Source: Comamonadaceae bacterium PBBC2 (GTDB lineage Bacteria; Pseudomonadota; Gammaproteobacteria; Burkholderiales; Burkholderiaceae_C). From it: 64,000 nt of DNA. The notes beneath the pieces are model-generated. The model was not told the origin of the DNA. It ran no database searches and worked only from the letters and a program-made list of their open reading frames with translations. Where the stretch lies: positions 29,124-93,123 of the forward strand of contig NKIO01000004.1 in NCBI GenBank assembly GCA_002255935.1, written 5' to 3'. This document shows, piece after piece, positions 44,494 to 52,801 of the stretch (position 1 is the first letter of the stretch; each line of letters starts with the position of its first letter). Made by a program: the position numbers and the translations under genes.

Positions 44494-46404
44494 TTAAGTC
44501 CCGATCACGCCGCCGTCGATTTTGCGGATCACCACATTCGCAGAGCGGGGGCGGCCATCGGGCTGGTGGTCGGGCCAGCTGGAGTATTTTTGTGGCTGCT
44601 TGGGGTCGCTGCGGTCGGTGGGCGTTTCGCCCGGGTGCTGCACGCTGATGAACAGGTTGCGGCCATCGGGGGTGAAGCTCACGCCCGTGATCTCGCAGTT
44701 GGTCGGCCCCGTCAAAAAGCGGCGGATCTCACCCGTGGCCGTGTCGCAGGCCAGCATCTGGTTGTTGCCGATGCGGGCGAACTCACCCTTGTACATCTGC
44801 GTGGCGTGGGCATCGGTCTGGATCCACAGCAGGCCGTTGGGGCTAAACCCCAGCCCATCTGGGCAGCCGAAGATGTCGCCCTTCACATTGCCTTTGGCTT
44901 CGGCCCGCTCGTTGGCCGGATCACCGGCCAGCAGCAGGTGGTTCCATTCAAACGTCATGCCGTCAAAGTCCCCGGCTTCGCGCCAGCGGATGATCTGGCC
45001 CATGCTGTTGTTGGCCCGGGGGTTGGCGGCATCCACGCCGGGCTTGCCTTCTGCGCCGCGCTGGCTGTTGTTGGTCAGCGTGCAATAGACCCAGCGCGAA
45101 GCCTTGTCGATGGCCAGCCACTCGGGCCGGTCCATCTTGGTCGCGCCCAGCAAGTCACTGGCTTGGCGGGCTTTGATGAGCACCTCGCCCTGATCGGCAA
45201 AACCATTGGCTGCCGTGAGTGGCCCTTGGCCGTGCACCAGAGGCAGCCACTGGCCTTGGCCGTTGGCGTCAAAGCGGGCCACATACAGCGTGCCTTCGTC
45301 CAGCAGATGGCGGTTGGCTTTGGCGCCGCCGGGCTGCATGCGGCCAGAGCTCACGAATTTGTAGATGTATTCAAAACGGGCGTCTTCGCCCGAATAGACC
45401 ACGGCGCGTTGGTCTTGCGTCATCGCCACCCAGGCGCCTTCGTGTGCGGCGCGGCCCAGAGCCGTGCGCTTGACGGGTGTGCTGGTCGGGTCCATCGGGT
45501 CCACCTCCACCACCCAGCCAAAGCGGTTGGGCTCGTTGGGGTTTTGTGCCGCGTCAAAGCGCGTGTCAAAGCGATCCCAGCCGTACAGGCCTTTTTCGTT
45601 CATGCCCCAGCGCTTGTGGTGGGCGCTGATGTCTTTGCCGCCGCCGAAATAGAACATCCAGTTTTCTTCGCCCGACAAATAGGTGCCCCAGGGCGTGGCG
45701 CTGCTGGCGCAGTTGTTGAGCGTGCCCAGCGTGGTGCGGCCTTGTGGGTCGGCGGCGGTGCGCAGCAGGGGGTGGCCAGCGGCGGGGCCTGACATGTCAA
45801 AGGGGGTGTCCATGGTGAAGCGCCGGGCATAGGCCGAGGGGCGCACCATCTCCCAAGCTTGGCCGTTGAACTTGACTTCATAGACCGACAGGCCGTGCGC
45901 GTTTTGCGATTTTTTGACCTTGGCCGCGTTCATCGGCACAAAGCCATCGGGGTGCAACAAGCCGTCGTCGGTGTACTCGTGGTTGAGCGCGATCAGGCCG
46001 TGGGTGGACGAACCGTTGAGCGGGAAAAATGCCAAGCCGTCGTGGTGCATACCCAATTGCACGGCTTGATCGGCGGCGCTGTTGCTGCCGTCGGTGCGAA
46101 AGGCCGGCATGTTGCCTGCGATGCCCACGGGCTCGCCCCAGCGGGCAATCACCTGCGCCACATAACCGGGGGGCACCACCAGCGCATCGGTCTGGCCCGG
46201 CGGGATGGCGGTGAAGCCCAAACGCGCTTGGCCTGTGCCTAAGTTGGCGCAGCCCGCCAAAGGATGCAACAAGCCCAGCAAACTGGCCAAGCCCGCACCT
46301 TGGATCAAGGTGCGGCGGTTCAGTGGCAAGGCCGCGATCTGGTCGTGGATGGAGGCGTTGCCAGAACGGTTGCTGTCTTCCATGGTGGAGAAGTCTTTGG
46401 ACAT
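44494..46404 (-). CDS. PhoX-family phosphatase (DUF839), Tat-exported
   Basis: Large periplasmic protein of 636 residues. A twin-arginine signal (LNRRTLIQGAGLASLLGLL, Arg30-Arg31) precedes a beta-propeller domain with GLIALNHEYTDDGLL, EVDPMDPTSTPVKRTALGR, and the C-terminal SFTPDGRNLFISVQHPGE, all typical of PhoX/DUF839 proteins. PhoX enzymes are calcium- and iron-dependent alkaline phosphatases, so a role in phosphate release from organic esters is likely, though some family members lack this activity. No Pho box was identified in the short upstream gap to the cytochrome gene. Confidence 0.88.
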   Translation of the reverse strand: MSKDFSTMEDSNRSGNASIHDQIAALPLNRRTLIQGAGLASLLGLLHPLAGCANLGTGQARLGFTAIPPGQTDALVVPPGYVAQVIARWGEPVGIAGNMPAFRTDGSNSAADQAVQLGMHHDGLAFFPLNGSSTHGLIALNHEYTDDGLLHPDGFVPMNAAKVKKSQNAHGLSVYEVKFNGQAWEMVRPSAYARRFTMDTPFDMSGPAAGHPLLRTAADPQGRTTLGTLNNCASSATPWGTYLSGEENWMFYFGGGKDISAHHKRWGMNEKGLYGWDRFDTRFDAAQNPNEPNRFGWVVEVDPMDPTSTPVKRTALGRAAHEGAWVAMTQDQRAVVYSGEDARFEYIYKFVSSGRMQPGGAKANRHLLDEGTLYVARFDANGQGQWLPLVHGQGPLTAANGFADQGEVLIKARQASDLLGATKMDRPEWLAIDKASRWVYCTLTNNSQRGAEGKPGVDAANPRANNSMGQIIRWREAGDFDGMTFEWNHLLLAGDPANERAEAKGNVKGDIFGCPDGLGFSPNGLLWIQTDAHATQMYKGEFARIGNNQMLACDTATGEIRRFLTGPTNCEITGVSFTPDGRNLFISVQHPGETPTDRSDPKQPQKYSSWPDHQPDGRPRSANVVIRKIDGGVIGT

Positions 46405-46546
46405 GCGGGGCTCCTACTTTTTCAAATCAAGCCGAAAAGATAACCCAGGTCGGTGACCGTTGCGTGAATGCACGCGACTTGGGGGCGTTGGCGTACCGAC
46501 GAGACGCGGTGGCTGTCGGACCATGGGGCCCTGAAAGGATCAACCC

Positions 46547-46969
46547 ATGCACCCCTCACTTCATTGGCTGAGCGCCGTCATGCTGGCGATCCCGCTGGCC
46601 GCTGCAGGGCAAACATCGGCGGCGCTGGGCCGGGCCGATTTTCGGGACAACTGCGCCAGTTGCCACGGCAAGGCGGGCCAAGGCGATGGGCCGCTGAGTT
46701 CTTGGCTGGTCAAGCCGCCGACCGACTTGCGCACCATCGCCCAGCGTAATGGTGGGCGATTCGAGGAAGACCGACTGGCCGAGCTGATCGATGGCCGTTG
46801 GTCGGGGGACGGTGGGCCGCACGGCTGGCGCGACATGCCGGTGTGGGGGCAGGTGTTCAAACAACGCGCCATGACGCAGCCGGGCGATTCGCCCCAAACG
46901 GCGGAGTGGTCGGCCCAAGACCGGATCCAATCTTTGCTGATGTTCCTCAAAACCCTGCAGCTGCCCTGA
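46547..46969 (+). CDS. Periplasmic c-type cytochrome
   Basis: A 140-residue monoheme cytochrome with signal peptide (LSAVMLAIPLAAAGQTSA). The heme motif is Cys36-X2-Cys39-His40 (CASCHG), and Met97 in WRDMPVWGQVF is the likely axial ligand. The segment GPLSSWLVKPPTDLRTIAQR is seen in small cytochromes associated with soluble electron transfer. It is divergent from the PhoX-like gene and convergent with the lipocalin gene; its redox partner is not apparent. Confidence 0.9.
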   Translation: MHPSLHWLSAVMLAIPLAAAGQTSAALGRADFRDNCASCHGKAGQGDGPLSSWLVKPPTDLRTIAQRNGGRFEEDRLAELIDGRWSGDGGPHGWRDMPVWGQVFKQRAMTQPGDSPQTAEWSAQDRIQSLLMFLKTLQLP

Positions 46970-46975
46970 GGGGGC

Positions 46976-47527
46976 TCAGGGGCTGCTGGGCTGGATGCGC
47001 TGAAGGTCAAAGCCGTTGACGGCCAGTTTGTCGAGCAGGCTTTGGTAGGTCGCTGCGGGCAACTCGGGCGTGCGCGAGAGGATCCACAAATACTCGCGGC
47101 TGGGCTCGCTGACCACCACCCACTGGTATTGCGGGTCCAGGTCGATGATCCAGTAATTGCCCCACACCAAGGGAATGAAGGACAGCCACGAGGGCGCAAA
47201 GCGCACTTGCAGGCGGGGCGAGTTGGCGCGGCCGATCTGGCGGGCTTGGCCCAGGGCCTCGCTCCACTCGCCTTTGGCGGTTTTGCAGCGGTTGAGCACC
47301 TGCACCTGGCCATCGGCTTGCAGGCTGTAGGTGGCGCTGGTGCTGCTGACGCATTTCTTTTGGAACCAGTTGGGGTACTTGGCGATCTCGTACCAGGTGC
47401 CCATGTAGCGGGGCACGTCCACCGAAGGCACCGTCGCCAAAGGCGCTGGCTGCGCCCAGGCGGCTGCGGCCATCAATGCCAGGCAAGCGGCCAGGGCCAA
47501 GCGCTTGGCGCTTGTCAGTCGCGTCAT
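46976..47527 (-). CDS. blc: Lipocalin (Blc family)
   Basis: Bacterial lipocalin of 183 residues. The signal peptide is RLALAACLALMAAAAWAQP and lacks a lipobox Cys, unlike E. coli Blc, so it is probably periplasmic rather than an outer-membrane lipoprotein. Signatures are YMGTWYEIAKYPNWFQ, WGNYWIIDLDPQYQWVVV and EYLWILSRTPEL. It is translationally coupled to the SDR gene upstream (TGATG at 47525-47529). Blc-like proteins bind fatty acids or lysophospholipids in membrane stress. Confidence 0.93.
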   Translation of the reverse strand: MTRLTSAKRLALAACLALMAAAAWAQPAPLATVPSVDVPRYMGTWYEIAKYPNWFQKKCVSSTSATYSLQADGQVQVLNRCKTAKGEWSEALGQARQIGRANSPRLQVRFAPSWLSFIPLVWGNYWIIDLDPQYQWVVVSEPSREYLWILSRTPELPAATYQSLLDKLAVNGFDLQRIQPSSP

Positions 47528-48321
47528 CACACCACGATCGGGTTCAGCGCCCCGTCCATGCTCATGCAAATGCCGGTGATGTAACTGGCCTTGGCCGAGG
47601 CCAAAAAGACGACCGCGTTGGCGATCTCTTCGGGCTCGGCCATGCGGCCCATCGGGATGCGGGCCACCGCTTGGGCCATGGCTTGCTCGGTGCTGATGCC
47701 TTGGTTGCGGGCATCGGCGACCATGCCTTCTTGCAGGCGGTCGGTGCGCGTCAGGCCGGGGTTGATGGCGTTCACGCGGATGCCTTGGGGGCCATAGGCG
47801 GCGGCCAGTCCTACGCTCGCCAGCATCAAGGCCGCATTGGCCGCGCCGCCGGGCAGGTGGATCGGGCTGGCCACTTTGCCGCCGTTGCCCACCACGTTGA
47901 CCACATTGCCGGTGCCCCGTGCGGCCATGCGCTGGATGGCGGGGTTCATCATGTGGATGTAGGTGAAGTACTTGGCCTGCATGGCGTCTTGCCAGGCTTC
48001 GGGCGTCAGTTCGGGGGCGGGCGTGCGCTTGGCCGCGCCGGCCGAGTTGACCAGCACGTCCACAGGACCGAAGGCCGCTTCGGCCGAGTCGAGTGCGGCC
48101 AGCGCCGCTTGTGCATCGCGCAGGTCAGCGGCCACGGTGTGGATGCGATCCGCCGCAAATTGGGTTTGCAAGGTGTGACGGGCTTTGTCCAAGTTGGCGC
48201 TGTCGCGCGAGACCAGGCTCACTTTGGCGCCTTCTTGCAAGAAGGCCTGCGCACAGGCCAGGCCAATGCCTTTGCTGCCGCCGGTGATCAGGATGTGTTG
48301 GTGGTTCAGTTGCAAGTCCAT
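47527..48321 (-). CDS. SDR-family oxidoreductase
   Basis: Short-chain dehydrogenase of 264 residues: ITGGSKGIGLACAQAFL (cofactor), LVNSAGAAKR, and SGVRVN-like IRVNAINPGLTRTD. The region where the catalytic Tyr-X3-Lys should be reads VGNGGKVASPIHLPGGAANAA, with no evident Tyr-X3-Lys, so activity is questionable or atypical. The gene lies between a GntR regulator gene (upstream, 23 bases) and the lipocalin. The ATG at 48321 gives the standard N-terminus MDLQLNHQHILITGG. It could reduce a product of the divergent hydroxylase operon. Confidence 0.88.
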   Translation of the reverse strand: MDLQLNHQHILITGGSKGIGLACAQAFLQEGAKVSLVSRDSANLDKARHTLQTQFAADRIHTVAADLRDAQAALAALDSAEAAFGPVDVLVNSAGAAKRTPAPELTPEAWQDAMQAKYFTYIHMMNPAIQRMAARGTGNVVNVVGNGGKVASPIHLPGGAANAALMLASVGLAAAYGPQGIRVNAINPGLTRTDRLQEGMVADARNQGISTEQAMAQAVARIPMGRMAEPEEIANAVVFLASAKASYITGICMSMDGALNPIVV

Positions 48322-48344
48322 GGGTGCCTGGGTGAGGGGTGGGG

Positions 48345-49124
48345 TTAACGGGGGGTGCGCAAGCCTTTGACCAAGGGCTGCGCCAAGCGCTCGCCTTCTT
48401 GCTGCCAAAAGCTGGGGTCGGCCCTGCGGATGCGCACGATCGCATTGCCCATGTGGGTGGCGGCAGCTTGGCGGGCCAGGTCGGCATCGCCCGCTTCCAC
48501 CGCCTGGACAATGGCTTGGTGTTCGCTGTGCACTTCGCTGGCAAAGTCTTCGCGCCTTGCTTCGTTGGCGCGGGTGACTTCGGTCACGCCGTGCAAAAAC
48601 TGACCCAGGTATTCCAGCGTCTGGATCAAAAAGGGGTTGCGCGTGGCGTTGGCGATGGCGCGGTGAAGCTTCACATCCTCGTCCACCCCATTGCGCCCGG
48701 CTTGCACCGCCTGATCGAGGGCCTGGACCGACTGGCGGATGGCTTGCACATCGTCGGGTGTGCGCCTTTGCGCGGCCAAGGCGGCCACTTCGGCTTCGAG
48801 GGCGCGGCGCACTTCGACCATCTGGATCACGGCCTCTTGCGAGGCGGCCAACTGCGCCTCGAAGTGCAAGGGCGCAAACGGCAGTTGGGGGTTGACGAAG
48901 ACCCCGCTGCCTTGGCGCGAGTCCACCAGACCCAGCGATTTGAGGCGCGAGACCGCTTCGCGCACCACGGTGCGGCTGACCTGAAATTGCTCGACCAGCC
49001 GCGCTTCGGTGGGCAGCTTGTCGCCGGGCTGCAGGCGGCCTTGCTTGATCAGCGCGGCCAATTGCTCGGCCACCTGGTCGGACAGCCGTGCGCCGCTGGA
49101 GACGGGGGTGAGGTGCTGACTCAT
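48345..49124 (-). CDS. GntR-family regulator (FadR/FCD subfamily)
   Basis: Regulator of 259 residues with an N-terminal winged helix (LSDQVAEQLAALIKQGRLQPG, RTVVREAVSRLKSLGLVDSR) and a C-terminal all-helical FCD ligand domain (VRRALEAEVAALAA, DEDVKLHRAIANAT, EHQAIVQAVEAGD). It is the first gene of a minus-strand unit with SDR and lipocalin genes and is divergent from the FAD hydroxylase operon, so it probably controls both. A dyad fitting the FCD-type rule T-N-G-T-N3-A-C-N-A lies four bases before its start. The ligand would be a carboxylic acid, inferred from the subfamily. Confidence 0.92.
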   Translation of the reverse strand: MSQHLTPVSSGARLSDQVAEQLAALIKQGRLQPGDKLPTEARLVEQFQVSRTVVREAVSRLKSLGLVDSRQGSGVFVNPQLPFAPLHFEAQLAASQEAVIQMVEVRRALEAEVAALAAQRRTPDDVQAIRQSVQALDQAVQAGRNGVDEDVKLHRAIANATRNPFLIQTLEYLGQFLHGVTEVTRANEARREDFASEVHSEHQAIVQAVEAGDADLARQAAATHMGNAIVRIRRADPSFWQQEGERLAQPLVKGLRTPR

Positions 49125-49128
49125 GGGG

Positions 49129-49139
49129 TTGTCATACAA
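49129..49139. promoter_or_regulatory. GntR/FCD operator candidate
   Basis: TTGTCATACAA matches the TNGTNNNACNA pattern of FadR-subfamily GntR operators. It lies directly upstream of the gntR start, as expected for autoregulation. A further candidate, the direct repeat GGTAAAT at 49243-49249 and 49262-49268 (19 bases apart), stands nearer the divergent hydroxylase start. Confidence 0.6.
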
Positions 49140-49317
49140 ACAAACAAGTTTCGAAGCATAGCCTTTGCCGTGCTTTTGCGCTGAAAGCGGTGTGAAAGCG
49201 GCCTGGGTGGGCGCCAAGTGCTGACTTTTAAAATTACGTATAGGTAAATGAATTTATCAATGGTAAATTATGGGTCTTGCACCGCAGGGTGCTGTAACAC
49301 CTGCCCGGAGACCATGC

Positions 49318-50985
49318 ATGGGTGCCTACGTCAACCCGATTTATCCGTACAAATCGTCCGCCGAGTGGATGACCACACCGCCGCAGCGCAAGCCCTTGAT
49401 CGTCATTGGCGCAGGCCCGGTGGGCTTGGCCGCGGCCATCGACGCCCGGCTCCAAGGCCTGGAGGTGTTGGTGCTCGACGACGACAAAACCGTCTCGGTG
49501 GGCTCGCGGGCTGTTTGCTATGCCAAGCGCTCGCTCGAAATTTTGGACCGCCTGGGCATTGCCGACGAGGCCTGCCAGCTGGGCGTGAGCTGGAACATCG
49601 GTCGCACCTTCCTCGAAGAGGACGAGGTCTACCAATTCAACTTGGTGCCCGATGCCGGCCACAAACGCCCCGGCATGATCAATTTGCAGCAGTACCACAT
49701 CGAGGAAATGCTGATTGCCCGTGCGCTGGCGCTGGGCGCCGACATCCGCTGGCAACACAAAGTCACGGCGGTCACGCCCTCTGAGGACCACGCCACGCTC
49801 ACGGTGGAAACGCCCGATGGCCGCTTTGACATCGAAGCCGATTGGTTGGTGGTGGCCGACGGCGCACGCAGCCCGGTGCGCCGCCATTTGGGTTTGGACA
49901 TCGAAGGCCGTGTGTTCCAAGACCGCTTTTTGATCGCTGACGTGATCATGAAGGCAGACTACCCCGCCGAGCGCTGGTTCTGGTTCGACCCGCCTTTTCA
50001 CCCCAACCAGAGTGTGCTGCTGCACAAGCAGAGCAACAACGTCTGGCGCATTGACTTTCAGCTCGGCTGGGACGCCGACCCCGAAGAAGAAAAGAAACCC
50101 GAAAAGGTCATCCCGCGCCTGAAGGCCATGCTGGGCGACGAGCGGCCGTTTGAGCTGGAGTGGGTCAGCATCTACACCTTCCAGTGCCGCCGCATGACCG
50201 ACTTCCGCCATGGCCGTGTGCTGTTCGTGGGCGACGCGGCGCACCAGGTCTCGCCTTTTGGTGCACGCGGGGCCAACTCGGGCTTTCAGGATGTGGACGA
50301 TCTGATGTGGAAGTTGGCTTTGGTCATGAAGGGCCAGGCCAGCGACAAGCTGCTCGACAGCTACGCGCACGACCGCCAGTTTGCGGCCGACGAGAACATC
50401 ATGAACTCGACGCGTTCGACCGACTTCATCACGCCCAAGAGCCGCACCAGCAAGACCTTCCGCAACCAGGTGCTGGCGCTGGCCAAGCACCACCCTTTTG
50501 CCCGCAAGCTGGTCAACTCGGGGCGTCTGTCGATGCCGTCTTTCCTGACCGAGTCGGCGCTCAACACGCCGGACACCGAGGTGTTTGCTGGCCAAATGGT
50601 GCCCGGCGCCCCGATGGACGATGCGCCGGTGCAGGTCAACGGCCAAGACGGCTGGCTGCTCGATCAGGTGGGCCGAGGTTTTCAGTGTTTGCTGTTTGCC
50701 GACGCGGTGGATGCGCAGACCCTGGCGGCCCTGCAAACCCTCCAGCAGGGTCCGGTGCCCGTGAACACGCTGATCGTTTCCAAGCAAGACCTGTCTGTGC
50801 CCGGCTTTGTGGTGCTGGTCGATGCCCAAGGCCTGATGGCCAAACGCTACGACGCCCAAGCCGGCACGGCCTATTTGCTGCGGCCCGACCAGCATGTGGT
50901 CGCCCGTTGGCGCCAGTTGCAAGCCGCAGCGGTGCAAGCTGCGGTGGCCCGCGCCATCGGTCAAGTTGGAGGACAAAAGCCATGA
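49318..50985 (+). CDS. FAD-dependent aromatic hydroxylase (MhpA-like)
   Basis: Flavoprotein monooxygenase of 555 residues. The FAD domain shows VIGAGPVGLAAAIDARLQG and LVLDDD, the Asp-Gly motif VVADGARSPVRRHLG, and the Gly-Asp motif LFVGDAAHQVSPFGARGANS. The C-terminal ~130 residues are a thioredoxin-like extension as in 3-(3-hydroxyphenyl)propionate and related hydroxylases. Phenolic substrate hydroxylation is likely. Start ATG 49318 has GGAGA upstream; an earlier ATG at 49270 is possible. It overlaps the DUF2783 gene by four bases, and a VOC-family dioxygenase-like gene follows. Confidence 0.92.
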   Translation: MGAYVNPIYPYKSSAEWMTTPPQRKPLIVIGAGPVGLAAAIDARLQGLEVLVLDDDKTVSVGSRAVCYAKRSLEILDRLGIADEACQLGVSWNIGRTFLEEDEVYQFNLVPDAGHKRPGMINLQQYHIEEMLIARALALGADIRWQHKVTAVTPSEDHATLTVETPDGRFDIEADWLVVADGARSPVRRHLGLDIEGRVFQDRFLIADVIMKADYPAERWFWFDPPFHPNQSVLLHKQSNNVWRIDFQLGWDADPEEEKKPEKVIPRLKAMLGDERPFELEWVSIYTFQCRRMTDFRHGRVLFVGDAAHQVSPFGARGANSGFQDVDDLMWKLALVMKGQASDKLLDSYAHDRQFAADENIMNSTRSTDFITPKSRTSKTFRNQVLALAKHHPFARKLVNSGRLSMPSFLTESALNTPDTEVFAGQMVPGAPMDDAPVQVNGQDGWLLDQVGRGFQCLLFADAVDAQTLAALQTLQQGPVPVNTLIVSKQDLSVPGFVVLVDAQGLMAKRYDAQAGTAYLLRPDQHVVARWRQLQAAAVQAAVARAIGQVGGQKP

Positions 50986-51215
50986 GCACATCTGCACTGA
51001 AAATCGACCCGAATTTCCACGAAGCTGGCCGCCGTTTCTTTCGCGACTTTTCGCCAGGCGATGAGTTTTACGAGCACCTGATCGATGCCCACAACGGCCT
51101 GAGCGACGAGCAAAGCGAAGCGCTCAATGCCCGCTTGATCTTGCTGCTGGCCAATCACATTGGCGATTTGAACGTGTTGCGCGAGGCACTGCGCCAAGCC
51201 CGTGAGACCCGCTGA
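50982..51215 (+). CDS. DUF2783 small protein
   Basis: A 77-residue protein matching the DUF2783 pattern: short, acidic, ending in a helix (LILLLANHIGDLNVLREALRQA). Its function is unknown; members are regularly encoded right after MhpA-like flavoprotein hydroxylases, so a role as an accessory or stabilising subunit is a reasonable inference. The start overlaps the hydroxylase stop by four bases (ATGA), and the VOC gene begins 20 bases downstream. Confidence 0.88.
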   Translation: MSTSALKIDPNFHEAGRRFFRDFSPGDEFYEHLIDAHNGLSDEQSEALNARLILLLANHIGDLNVLREALRQARETR

Positions 51216-51235
51216 ACCCGCACCCAGGAGACCCC

Positions 51236-51772
51236 ATGAAAATCAACCGCATTCACCACGTGGCCTACCGCTGCAAAGACGCCAAAGCCACCGTGGACTG
51301 GTACGTCAAAAACCTGAACATGGACTTTGTGCTGGCGATTGCCGAAGACTTGGTGCCCTCGACCAAGGCGCCCGATCCCTACATGCACGTGTTTCTGGAT
51401 GCCGGTGGAGGCAACGTGCTGGCGTTTTTTGAGTTGCCCAATTCGCCTGAGATGGGCCGCGACACCAACACGCCCGAGTGGGTGCAGCACATCGCCTTCA
51501 AGGTGGGCAGCCTGCAAGCTTTGGAAGAAGCCAAAGCACAACTGCAAGCCAACGGCGTGGAGGTGCTCGGCCCGACCAACCACACCATCTTCAAAAGCAT
51601 TTACTTCTTCGACCCCAACGGCCACCGCCTGGAGTTGGCCGCCGATGTGGGCACCCCCGAGATGTACCAAAAGCTCGACGCATGCAAATGGGACATGCTG
51701 GAGGAGTGGGCCCAAACCAAACGCGCCCCCAAACACGCCGCCTGGATGCACGACCAAGAATTCACCGGCTAA
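51236..51772 (+). CDS. VOC-family (glyoxalase/extradiol dioxygenase fold) protein
   Basis: Metalloprotein of 178 residues with the vicinal-oxygen-chelate fold. Candidate metal ligands are His7/His8 (RIHHVAYRC), His in WVQHIAFKV and Glu in GHRLELAADV. It resembles the single-domain enzymes that cleave or isomerise ring products in aromatic pathways. It is the third gene of the FAD hydroxylase-DUF2783 operon and so probably acts on the hydroxylated product. The exact reaction (dioxygenase, isomerase, lyase) is not decided by sequence. A direct-repeat array starts 56 bases downstream. Confidence 0.88.
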   Translation: MKINRIHHVAYRCKDAKATVDWYVKNLNMDFVLAIAEDLVPSTKAPDPYMHVFLDAGGGNVLAFFELPNSPEMGRDTNTPEWVQHIAFKVGSLQALEEAKAQLQANGVEVLGPTNHTIFKSIYFFDPNGHRLELAADVGTPEMYQKLDACKWDMLEEWAQTKRAPKHAAWMHDQEFTG

Positions 51773-51827
51773 GAATCAGATCACTCTGAAATTTGCGGTC
51801 GCTGAACGGCACTCAGCCATGCGGCTT

Positions 51828-52216
51828 TCTGTCGGCGCTGAACTGTTTTCAGCGTTGCAGAGTTCCGTAGGAGCTGAACTGTGTTCGGCGATCGGTGGCC
51901 CAGCCCAAGCGCCCGAGGTCCACAAGCCATCGCCCAACCAGTTGGGCTCCCACAAATCGCAGTCAATTGCACATTGGCCTGGGCTTTCATAAACCCTCAT
52001 GCAAACACTTGGCAAGGCTGACTTCTGTAGGCGCTGAACTTTGTTCGGTGATGCAGAGTTCCGTAGGAGCTGAACTGTGTTCGGCGATCGGTGGTCCAGC
52101 CCAAGCGCCCGAGGTCCGCAAGCCATCGCCCAACCAGTTGGGCTCCCGCAAATCGCAGTCAGTCGCGCATTGGTTTGGGCTATCGCCCAACACGGTGGTT
52201 GGGCTTCTGCAAACAC
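51828..52216. repeat. ~196-base direct repeat containing GTAG-type REP palindromes
   Basis: Two near-identical copies with a period of 196 bases (for example GCAGAGTTCCGTAGGAGCTG at 51857 and again at 52053). Each holds GTAGGCGCTGAAC- or GTAGGAGCTGAAC-type palindromes with a TGTTCGGCGAT end, a CCCAACCAGTTGGG palindrome and a conserved AGCCCAAGCGCCCGAGGTCC segment. The second copy is followed by a further CCCAACACGGTGGTTGGG palindrome. The whole gap between the VOC gene and metW consists of this array; no coding frame is convincing. Confidence 0.85.
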
Positions 52217-52801
52217 TCAGCCGCGCTGCAGTTTGAAGACGGCTGTGCCTGCCATCAGGTTGGGCAAGACGCGCACTTCTTGGCCGTGTTGCAGGCCAAA
52301 GGCGTCGAGGATGTGCAAGTCGTTCTTGCGGGCCAGGTCGGCAAAGTCGGCGTACGTGCCCACGCGGATGTTGGGCGTGTCGTACCACTGGTAGGGCAGG
52401 CGCTTGGTCACCGGCATGCGGCCGCGCAGCACGCTCAGGCGGTTGAACCAATGGCCGAAGTTGGGGAAGGCCACGATGCCGATCTTGCCCACGCGGGCGG
52501 TTTCGCGCAGCATGACTTCGGCGTTGCGCAGGTGTTGCAGCGTGTCGATTTGCAGCACCACATCAAAAGACTGGTCGGCAAAGACCTTCAGGCCTTGGTC
52601 GAGGTTGAGCTGCAACACGTTCACGCCGCGTTGGGCGCAGGCGAGCACGTTGGCGTCGTCGAGCTCCACGCCGTAGCCAGTGCAGCCGTTGTGCTTTTGC
52701 AAGTAGGCCAGCAAGGCGCCGTCGCCACAGCCCAGGTCCAGCACGCGTGCGCCTTGCGGCACCAGCCGCGCGATGGCTTGCATGATCAGCGGGTCGCTCA
52801 T
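52217..52801 (-). CDS. metW: Methionine biosynthesis protein MetW
   Basis: SAM-dependent-methyltransferase-fold protein of 194 residues: [36 protein letters not shown] and [19 protein letters not shown] are MetW signatures. In betaproteobacteria MetW is always paired with MetX and supports acyl-homoserine formation; the catalytic contribution is not fully defined. The start overlaps the metX stop by four bases (52798-52801), the normal metXW arrangement. It should be controlled by the SAM-II-type riboswitch upstream of metX. Confidence 0.96.
   Translation of the reverse strand: MSDPLIMQAIARLVPQGARVLDLGCGDGALLAYLQKHNGCTGYGVELDDANVLACAQRGVNVLQLNLDQGLKVFADQSFDVVLQIDTLQHLRNAEVMLRETARVGKIGIVAFPNFGHWFNRLSVLRGRMPVTKRLPYQWYDTPNIRVGTYADFADLARKNDLHILDAFGLQHGQEVRVLPNLMAGTAVFKLQRG

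Noticed and set aside
49234..50997. Long antisense open frame opposite the FAD hydroxylase
   Set aside because: Same artefact; the sense strand shows all FAD motifs and coupling to downstream genes.
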